From Pseudomonas sp. S35 (lineage in GTDB: Bacteria; Pseudomonadota; Gammaproteobacteria; Pseudomonadales; Pseudomonadaceae), in contig NZ_CP019431.1 of assembly GCF_009866765.1 (NCBI RefSeq), positions 5,270,001 to 5,334,000 of the forward strand: a DNA stretch of 64,000 nucleotides, read 5' to 3'. Both the position numbers and the translations under genes were made by a program. This document shows positions 46,695 to 55,000 of this stretch, in pieces; position 1 is the stretch's first letter; every line of letters starts with the position of its first letter. The notes beneath the pieces were generated by a model. That model saw only the letters and a list, made by a program, of their open reading frames with translations. It was not told the DNA's origin and ran no database searches.

Positions 46695-47697
46695 AGAGGC
46701 CTTGGCCTCCGCTGACGCCGTCGCCGCCCAATTGCAGCGCCTGAACCCGGCACTGGAAGAAATCGCCGGCCGCCTACGCCGCCAGCCGCCGCAAGTGGCG
46801 ATGACCATCGCCCGTGGCAGCTCGGACCACGCCGCCAGTTATTTCGCTTACCTGGCGATGCAACATGTGGGCATCCCGGTGGCGTCCTTGCCGATGTCGG
46901 TGGTGACCTTGCTGCAAGCGCCGTTGAAGGTCAGCGGCCAGGTGGCGTTTGGTTTCTCGCAGTCGGGGCAAAGCCCGGACCTGGTCAACAGCCTGCGCCT
47001 GCTGCGCAAGCGCGGGGCCTTGAGCATCTCGCTGGTCAATGCCGAAGACTCGCCCCTGGAAGCCGCGTGTGAATTCCACGTGCCGCTGTGCGCCGGGCCG
47101 GAGCTCAGCGTGGCCGCGACCAAAAGCTTTATCGCTACCCTCAGCGCCAGCGCATTGCTGGTCGGCCACTGGAACCAGGAAGCCGAGCTGTTGCATGCCT
47201 GCCAGGCTTTGCCGGACGGCCTGCGTGAAGCGGCCAAACAGGATTGGCGCAGCGCCATCGACGCCCTGCGCGACAGCCAGCGGCTGATGGTGATCGGCCG
47301 TGGCGCCGGGTTTGCCATCGCCCAGGAAGCCGCGCTCAAGCTCAAGGAAACCTCGGCGATCCAGGCCGAAGCCTTCAGCAGCGCTGAGGTGCGCCACGGG
47401 CCGATGGCCTTGATCAACGAGAACTACCCGCTGCTGGTATTCGCGCCACGTGGCGCCGAGCAAGCCGGGTTGTTGAGCCTGGCCGCCGATATGCGCCAAC
47501 GCGGCGCCCGTGTCTTGCTGGCCGCGCCGGACGATATCGCCGAACGCGACCTGACCCTCAGCCGCGCCGACCACCCGAGCCTGGACCCGATCCTGGCGAT
47601 CATGAGTTTCTACGTAATGGCCGCCGGCCTGGCGGTTGCCCGCGGCATGGACCCGGACCAGCCGCGCCACCTGAGCAAAGTCACCCGCACTCACTGA
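46675..47697 (+). CDS. nagB-II: SIS-domain glucosamine-6-phosphate deaminase (NagB-II type)
   Basis: 340 residues with two SIS sugar-isomerase domains similar to the C-terminal half of GlmS: TIARGSSDHAASYFAYLAM, FGFSQSGQSPDLVNSLR, GRGAGFAIAQEAALKLKE and AEAFSSAEVRHGPMALI. In organisms without classical NagB this type converts GlcN-6-P to fructose-6-P and ammonia. The TTG at 46675 is chosen since AAGGAG lies 7 bases ahead; the next ATG (46687) is too far from that site. Confidence 0.93.
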   Translation: MSSKMLEEALASADAVAAQLQRLNPALEEIAGRLRRQPPQVAMTIARGSSDHAASYFAYLAMQHVGIPVASLPMSVVTLLQAPLKVSGQVAFGFSQSGQSPDLVNSLRLLRKRGALSISLVNAEDSPLEAACEFHVPLCAGPELSVAATKSFIATLSASALLVGHWNQEAELLHACQALPDGLREAAKQDWRSAIDALRDSQRLMVIGRGAGFAIAQEAALKLKETSAIQAEAFSSAEVRHGPMALINENYPLLVFAPRGAEQAGLLSLAADMRQRGARVLLAAPDDIAERDLTLSRADHPSLDPILAIMSFYVMAAGLAVARGMDPDQPRHLSKVTRTH

Positions 47698-47718
47698 GTC
47701 GATTGCCGCGTTTTCCTG

Positions 47719-50244
47719 ATGAGTACCGTGCCCATGTCCAACAACAATAAAGCAGTGACCCTCAGCGCGCCCTTGAGCGGCCCCGTGCTGACCCTGGGCA
47801 ACGTCCCCGACGAAGTATTCGCCAGCCACGCCATGGGCGACGGTATTGCCATCGACCCGCTGAACGACTGCCTGCATGCACCGTGTGACGGCGAGATCAT
47901 CCACGTCGCACGCACCGGGCATGCCCTGACGATCCGCGCCGACAACGGCGCCGAACTGTTGATGCACGTGGGCATCGACACCGTCGAGCTGAACGGCGAA
48001 GGCTTTGCGCCGCTGGTCAAGCAAGGCGCACGGGTGAGCCAGGGCCAGGCGCTGGTGCGCTTTGACCTGGACCGCATTGCGCGCCAGTGCAAGAGCCTGG
48101 TCAGCCTGATCATCCTGACCAATGGCGAGCATTTCGAGCTGCAGCCCCTGGCGCTGAACACGGTCAAGGTCGGCGAGCCGCTGATGCGGGTCATCGCGCA
48201 GGCAACCGCCACCGCTCAAACCGCTGTGGATAACGGCGCCGCCGAAGTCAGCGCCAGCGTACGCATCACCCATCGCGGCGGTGTGCACGCTCGCCCTGCG
48301 GCGTTGATTCGCAAGACGGCGCTGGGTTTCAGTAGCCAGGCACGCGTGCACTATGGTGATAAATCAGCGCCGTGCGACAGCCTGATGGGCTTGATGGGGC
48401 TGGGGATCGGCGAAGGCGACGAGGTGCGCGTGACTTGCCGTGGCAAAGATGGCGAAGCCGCGTTGCAAGCGTTGCTTGCCGCGCTGTCAGCGCCAGTTGA
48501 AGAGGAGCATCACGCACCTGTCACCGTGGCACCGCGCCGGGCAAGTGCCGAAGCCAACGTGCTGCAAGGCGTGTGCGCAGCGCCCGGCCTGGTGTGCGGC
48601 CCGCTGTTGCGCATGGCCGGCATCGAGCTGCCGGCAGACACCGGCAACCACCGCGTCGACGAGCAACTGCAACGCCTGGACGCTGCCCTGGAGCAGGTGC
48701 GCAGCGACATCCGCAACACCCTGGACCATGCCCGCCAGCGCAAGAACGTCGAGGAAGAAGACATCTTCGCCGCCCACCTCGCCCTGCTGGAAGACCCGGC
48801 GCTGCTCGACGCCGCCGCCAGCACCATCAAGCAGGGCAGCGCCGCCGCCCACGCCTGGCGTGATGCGATCCAGGCCCAGTGCGCGGTGCTGCTGGCGCTG
48901 GGCAAACCGTTGTTCGCCGAGCGCGCCAACGACCTGCGTGACCTGCAACAAAGGGTATTGCGCGCCTTGCTGGGCGAGGCCTGGCACGTCGAATTACCGG
49001 CGGGAGCGATTGTCAGCGCCCACGAGCTGACGCCTTCGGATTTGCTGCAACTGAGCGCGCAACAGGTCGCGGGCATTTGCATGGCCGAAGGCGGCGCCAC
49101 GTCCCATGTGGCGATTCTCGCCCGGGGCAAGGGGCTGCCGTGTGTCGTGGCGTTGGGTGCACAAGTGCTCAATGTGCCGCAGGGGCAACGGGTGGTATTG
49201 GACGCCGCCAACGGCCGCCTGGAGCTGGCGCCCAGCGATGCCCGTCACGCCGAAGTGCACCAGATCCGCGACGCACAAACATTGCGGCGCCAGCAGCAAC
49301 AGGCCCAGGCCCAATTGCCGGCGCGCACCACTGACGGCGTGAGCATTGAAGTGGCCGCCAATGTCGCCTCCAGCCGCGAGGCGCAAGCAGCCTTTGAAAA
49401 CGGCGCCGATGGTGTCGGCCTGCTGCGCACCGAATTCCTCTTCGTCGACCGCCGCACGGCGCCGGATGAACAGGAGCAGCGCCAAGCCTATCAAGCTGTG
49501 ATGGATGCTATGGGCGACAAGTCGGTGATCATCCGCACCATCGATGTGGGCGGCGACAAACAACTCGACTACCTGCCGCTGCCCGTCGAGGCCAACCCGG
49601 TCTTGGGCCTGCGCGGTATTCGCCTGGCGCAGGTACGCCCGCATCTGCTGGATCAGCAACTGCGTGCGCTGCTGCAAGTGTGCCCCTTGGAGCGCTGCCG
49701 CATCCTGCTGCCGATGGTCAGCGAAGTCGACGAACTGCTGCACATTCGCCAACGCCTGGATCAATTGTGCGCCGAGCTGGAACTGACCCAGCGCCCGGAG
49801 CTGGGGGTGATGATCGAAGTGCCCGCCGCCGCGCTGATGGCCGAGCAGTTGGCCGAGCACGCGGACTTCTTATCCATCGGCACCAATGACCTGTCCCAGT
49901 ACACCCTGGCGATGGACCGCGACCACGCCGGCCTGGCTGCGCGGGTCGATGCGCTGCATCCGGCATTGCTGCGGCTGATCGCCCAGACCTGCGCCGGCGC
50001 GGCCAGGCATGGCCGCTGGGTCGGTGTCTGCGGGGCCTTGGCCAGCGACCCGCTGGCCACGCCGGTACTGGTCGGCCTGGGGGTCAGCGAGCTGTCGGTC
50101 AGCCCGCCGCAGATCGGCGAAATCAAGGACCGCGTCCGCCACCTGGACGCGGCGCAATGTCGGCAACTGAGCCTCGGCCTGCTCGACCTGAGCAGCGCCA
50201 GGGCGGTTCGCCAAGCCTGTCAACACCACTGGCCGCTGAGCTGA
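47719..50244 (+). CDS. nagF: PTS fusion EIIA(Glc-type)-HPr-Enzyme I
   Basis: 841 residues joining three phospho-carriers. EIIA domain about 10-165 with H83 (LLMHVGIDTVE; H68 nearby), HPr about 177-260 with H190 (RGGVHARPAALI), Enzyme I about 280-835 with H463 (GGATSHVAILARG) and PEP-binding GLLRTEFLF and GTNDLSQYTLAMDRDH. It carries phosphate from PEP to NagE. Start uncertain: ATG at 47719 or 47734; neither has a strong ribosome-binding site. Confidence 0.96.
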   Translation: MSTVPMSNNNKAVTLSAPLSGPVLTLGNVPDEVFASHAMGDGIAIDPLNDCLHAPCDGEIIHVARTGHALTIRADNGAELLMHVGIDTVELNGEGFAPLVKQGARVSQGQALVRFDLDRIARQCKSLVSLIILTNGEHFELQPLALNTVKVGEPLMRVIAQATATAQTAVDNGAAEVSASVRITHRGGVHARPAALIRKTALGFSSQARVHYGDKSAPCDSLMGLMGLGIGEGDEVRVTCRGKDGEAALQALLAALSAPVEEEHHAPVTVAPRRASAEANVLQGVCAAPGLVCGPLLRMAGIELPADTGNHRVDEQLQRLDAALEQVRSDIRNTLDHARQRKNVEEEDIFAAHLALLEDPALLDAAASTIKQGSAAAHAWRDAIQAQCAVLLALGKPLFAERANDLRDLQQRVLRALLGEAWHVELPAGAIVSAHELTPSDLLQLSAQQVAGICMAEGGATSHVAILARGKGLPCVVALGAQVLNVPQGQRVVLDAANGRLELAPSDARHAEVHQIRDAQTLRRQQQQAQAQLPARTTDGVSIEVAANVASSREAQAAFENGADGVGLLRTEFLFVDRRTAPDEQEQRQAYQAVMDAMGDKSVIIRTIDVGGDKQLDYLPLPVEANPVLGLRGIRLAQVRPHLLDQQLRALLQVCPLERCRILLPMVSEVDELLHIRQRLDQLCAELELTQRPELGVMIEVPAAALMAEQLAEHADFLSIGTNDLSQYTLAMDRDHAGLAARVDALHPALLRLIAQTCAGAARHGRWVGVCGALASDPLATPVLVGLGVSELSVSPPQIGEIKDRVRHLDAAQCRQLSLGLLDLSSARAVRQACQHHWPLS

Positions 50245-50271
50245 CAACAACAAGAAAAAAGGAGACACGCC

Positions 50272-51978
50272 ATGTACCAACACTTTATTGAAGGCCTGCA
50301 ACGCCTGGGCCGTGCGCTGATGCTGCCGATCGCGATCTTGCCGATCGCCGGTCTCTTGCTGCGCCTGGGCGACACCGACTTGCTCAACATCGCGGTGATG
50401 CACGATGCCGGGCAGGCGATCTTCGCCAACCTGGCGCTGATCTTCGCCATCGGTATCGCCGTGGGTTTTGCCCGTGACAATAACGGCACCGCAGGCTTGG
50501 CCGGGGCAATTGGTTACCTGGTGATGATCTCCACGCTCAAGGTGATGGACACTACCATCAACATGGGCATGCTCGCCGGTATCGCCAGCGGCTTGATGGC
50601 CGGTGCGCTGTATAACCGCTTCAAGGACATCAAGCTGCCGGAGTACCTGGCGTTTTTCGGCGGGCGGCGGTTTGTGCCGATTGTCACCGGGTTTTCAGCG
50701 GTGGCGCTGGGGGTGATCTTTGGCTTGATCTGGCCGCCGATCCAGCACGGGATCAACAGCTTCGGCGTATTGCTGATGGAAAGCGGCAGCCTCGGCGCGT
50801 TCGTGTTTGGCGTGTTCAACCGCCTGCTGATCGTCACCGGCCTGCACCATATCCTCAACAACATGGCATGGTTTGTGTTCGGCAGTTTCACCGACCCGCT
50901 GACCGGTGCGGTGGTCACTGGCGACCTGACCCGCTACTTCGCCGGCGACCCCAAGGGCGGCCAGTTCATGACGGGGATGTTCCCGGTGATGCTGTTCGGC
51001 CTGCCCGCTGCCTGCCTGGCGATGTACCGCAACGCCCTGCCGGAGCGGCGCAAAGTCATGGGCGGGATCTTCCTGTCGATGGCGCTGACCTCCTTCCTGA
51101 CCGGCGTGACCGAACCCATCGAATTCGCGTTCATGTTCCTCGCGCCGTTCCTTTACCTGCTGCACGCGCTGCTCACAGGCCTGTCGATGGCCGTCACCAA
51201 TTTGCTGAACATCCACCTGGGCTTTACCTTCTCCGGTGGGTTTATCGACATGGTGCTGGGCTGGGGCAAGTCCACCAATGGCTGGCTGATGGTGCCGGTG
51301 GGCCTGGCCTATGCCGTGATCTACTACAGCGTGTTCAGCTACTGCATCCGTCGCTTCAACCTCAAGACACCGGGCCGGGAAGATATCCAGGCCGCCCCGA
51401 CCGAAGTCATGACCGACCATCAACGGGCCACCGCCTACATCCGTGCGCTGGGCGGCGCTGACAACCTGCTGAGTGTCGGCGCGTGCACCACACGCCTGCG
51501 CCTGGACATGGTCGATCGCAACAAGGCCGTGGATGCAGAGCTCAAAGCCCTGGGCGCGATGGCCGTGGTGCGCCCCGGTAACGGCGGCAGCTTGCAGGTG
51601 GTGGTGGGCCCGCTGGCGGACAGCATTGCCGACGAGATTCGCTTGGCCATGCCCACGTCCGGCCAGCCATCGTCGCCCTCGGCCCCCGCTCAACCCGAGG
51701 CCCGCGCTGTCACCCCGCCACACGCCGAACAATGGCTGAATGCACTGGGCGGTGCGCGTAATGTGTTGCAGTTGGAGTGCGTGGCCATGAGCCGCATTCG
51801 CTTGAAGCTGGCTGATGACCAAGCGCTGTCCGAGCAGCAGCTCACAGCCCTGGGTTGCCAGGGAATCCGCCAGCTCGACGACGGCATCTGGCACTTGCTG
51901 GTGGGTGAATCGGCCCAGGGCTTGAGCAGCGCGCTCAAGGCCCTGGCCAACCGTGATCCGGTGCACACCAGCGCCTGA
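50272..51978 (+). CDS. nagE: GlcNAc-specific PTS EIICB NagE with an extra degenerate IIB
   Basis: 568 residues. EIIC membrane domain about 1-365 (LPIAILPIAGLLLRLGD, GLHHILNNMAW, GVTEPIEFAFMFLAPFLY), then EIIB about 385-455 with C405 (SVGACTTRLRLD). A Pro/Ala linker leads to a second IIB-like copy, about 484-560, in which the active Cys position is changed (ALGGARNVLQLECVAMSRIR). NagF supplies phosphate, so the pair imports GlcNAc as GlcNAc-6-P. AAGGAG precedes the ATG. Confidence 0.95.
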   Translation: MYQHFIEGLQRLGRALMLPIAILPIAGLLLRLGDTDLLNIAVMHDAGQAIFANLALIFAIGIAVGFARDNNGTAGLAGAIGYLVMISTLKVMDTTINMGMLAGIASGLMAGALYNRFKDIKLPEYLAFFGGRRFVPIVTGFSAVALGVIFGLIWPPIQHGINSFGVLLMESGSLGAFVFGVFNRLLIVTGLHHILNNMAWFVFGSFTDPLTGAVVTGDLTRYFAGDPKGGQFMTGMFPVMLFGLPAACLAMYRNALPERRKVMGGIFLSMALTSFLTGVTEPIEFAFMFLAPFLYLLHALLTGLSMAVTNLLNIHLGFTFSGGFIDMVLGWGKSTNGWLMVPVGLAYAVIYYSVFSYCIRRFNLKTPGREDIQAAPTEVMTDHQRATAYIRALGGADNLLSVGACTTRLRLDMVDRNKAVDAELKALGAMAVVRPGNGGSLQVVVGPLADSIADEIRLAMPTSGQPSSPSAPAQPEARAVTPPHAEQWLNALGGARNVLQLECVAMSRIRLKLADDQALSEQQLTALGCQGIRQLDDGIWHLLVGESAQGLSSALKALANRDPVHTSA

Positions 51979-52013
51979 CATCGCTACTTATCTACCGCCT
52001 TGCCAACGGTGCA

Positions 52014-52054
52014 GCGCTCCATGCTGAGGTTCCTATCATCAGCATGGAGAGCGC
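52014..52054 (+). promoter_or_regulatory. Hairpin covering the start of the toxin-like gene
   Basis: GCGCTCCATGCTGA (52014-52027) pairs with TCAGCATGGAGAGCGC (52039-52054), with a two-base bulge and an 11-base loop. The right arm contains the ATG at 52044 and the GGAGA that would serve a GTG at 52059. No T-run follows, so it does not look like a terminator for nagE. Confidence 0.6.
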
Positions 52055-55000
52055 GCCTGTGAACACACCATCCCAGGTCTTTGAAGGCATCGAAAGCAAC
52101 CTCAATCAGATCGGTCATCACCTGCTCAATGTCGAAGCACCGCTATTGCCAGAACACAAACCCTCAGCCGAACAGGCCTATCTGGAAAAAACCAACGCAA
52201 TCCTGGCGAGCTACCGGCAGCAGTTCCTGCACAAGAGCCGAACGCTTTACCAATCGCTGAAACAGGCTGACCTGCCTCAACAACTGGTCACGCTCAAGGC
52301 CACACTCAACACCCATCTGGAACACCTCGACCGTTACGAGCAGATCGACGGAAAACCGCGTAAATCCTTCATGACCTTTGAAGCCGGTTTCACTGCCCTT
52401 GCCAACGAAACCGCCCTGAGCGCCCAGGACCGTCTGCTGCACCCGCAACAACAGGCCATGCTGGAACGTGTGCCGCTGGGCAGCACACTGCGGCCTGGTT
52501 TCTATGCGTTGACCCTGGACTATCAAGCACAAACCATCGAACTGGCCGGGGCCTTTGTCCTGACCGAACGCACCAGCCCGGTCGTCACCGACCTTTCCTC
52601 CATGCCGGCCGTGGGCGAAGTGATGCTGTTCACCCCCACGCGCGGGATTGAAACCTTTGGCTCCCTGCCTCAACTGAACGCGCATTTGCTGCGCGGCATG
52701 GACGACGCCGCGCAACGCCGCGACTTCATGCACCTGCTTCCGGTGCGCTACCACCACATCAGCCCCGGCGCGATCTGGCCGCTGGCACTGACGCCCATCA
52801 ATGACCGGCCGCTGTTCGAACATACCTACAACGCCCTGATCGATAAGCGCAACGCAGACATTGACCATGCCCTGAGCCTGGTGAACAACCCCGAGCAGGC
52901 CGTGGACACGCTGATCAGCGCACTGGACCACGCCATCGTCGCGTCCCTGCCCGACCTGGCCGCACGCCTGGCGTGGCGTGCCCAGAGCGTGCTGGAGCGC
53001 TACCTGCGCCAGAGCGCCCCGGACTGGTACCGCAGCGCCAGCGAAACCCGCCGGGCCGAATTGGCCGGGCACCTGGCAGACTACAACACCGCCCGCCAAC
53101 ACCTGCTTGAACTGCTGGGCCCGGTCACCACGCCTGCAACACTGGCTCGCTATCAACTGCTGGAGCGGCTGAGCGAAGACCTGGATATCCACGACCTGGA
53201 ACCAGAACGCCTGGTGATCAATACCCGTCGCTACGTCTCCCCCATCGGCGAGTACGAACACGACCGCAACCTGATCGACCTGACCCTGCGCGGGCTGCAC
53301 GAAGGTGACGAACAGACGGGCTCGGACTTCCTGAAAAAAACCACGCTCACCTATCAAGAGGCGCCACTGCCAGAGGCATACAAGGACCTCACCGTGACCT
53401 GGCTGGTACAGACGCTTAGCACCCTGCAACCGCGCCTCGACTTCGCCGCTGCGCAACAACAGATGCATGCAAAACCCGAAACCAGCCTCGCGATCGAACA
53501 GATGCTCGACCAAAGGATCAACGCGCTGGCCTATACCGCCGTGCTCGAGGGCCATCTCAGTGAAGACGACTTCCAATTGGTGCAGACCCTGCGCCAAGGC
53601 ACCGACGCCCGCCTGAGCGCCGCAACCCTGTCTCTGCATGAGGCCCAATTGCAGGATATGTGGGTGCTGCGCCAGAGCGACGGCAACGGCAAGGTCATAC
53701 GCCTGCTGCTGTGTACCCCCGAGGCACCTGGGCGGCAGCAATTCCAGGCATTCGACGATGAGGTTGCCTGCCAGCAGCACATCCTTGGCTGGAGCCTGGA
53801 CAACGGTTCGAAACAACCGCCCGGCACCCTCACCGATTACCTGATCACACGGGTCGCCTTGCGCTTTCGTGCAGCGATGAAGCAGGTCTTGACTGGCCTG
53901 AGTTTCAAGCCTCATGCCGAGGAATACAAAGAGGTCCGCTTTGGCAACATCGGCAACCATGCTCATTGCCTCAAGGCCATGTCGGCCCATGTGCTGGCGA
54001 CACGGGTGGACGACTATGCCTTCAGCACACCGCACTGGTACCGCTCCACCAGTAACGCCAACCGCCAGAAGCTTTTGAAACTGGCTGACGACGCCGAGGG
54101 TGCACTGCATGCCTACAACGTCTTTGCGCTGTCCGAAGCGCACTTCCCCAGCTTCCCCGACTTTCTGCATGAGCAGGCAAAAAAGCGCCTGAACGAGCTG
54201 CTGGGACGTCACCAGAACGATGTCGACCCCGATACCGTCTGGGCCTTCTCGCCGCCGGCACTGCTCGGCGCCTGGACGCCGAAACCGCTGACCTACACCC
54301 AGCTGTACCGTGACGGCTACGCGGACGGCGTGGGTTTTCTCGACGAAAAGTTTTCGCGGGCGGCCCGCTTCAAAGGTCCCAACGGCATTGACCTGAGCCC
54401 GCTGACCGCAGAAAAGGTCGCCCGCTCGGTCACTGGTGTGTGGATCGGCCAGCGCTACATCAACGAGGTCAGGGCCCGCCTATTGAATGTCGGCAGCGCG
54501 GATTACGAGTTGCGGCGCAATGCAACCCTGAGCATCACCCAACGCCAGATGCAGAACGCTGCCCTGGAGTGCCGCCTGCAAGGGCATATCGCCGGGGTCG
54601 ATTGGGAGTGGCTTGAACGCAGTATCGCCAGCATGGGCAGTACCGCCACCGACCAGCGCGGTACCTATGCGATCCATCGGCTACTGGTCGACGGGGAGTG
54701 GGTCATCGACAACTTCCTGTTCAGCCACAGCGGCTTCCCGACGTTGCTCTACACCCCCAACGCACCGGATGGCATCAGCTTTCGCGAGGCCCGGCAGTTC
54801 AATTACCTGCTGAAAAAAATTCCCGGCATGGTCGGCTATTTGACCCTACGGGTAGGGGCCCAGTCGCAGACGCGGGTACGGACTTTCCTGGAAAACGCCA
54901 AGGCGCAGTTACCCGAGGACCTGAACAAGACCTCCGTCAGCCTTGCGCGCTACGACGCCACTCGCGTGCCCCTGCCGGACCTGCGCCAAGCGCTTTACAA

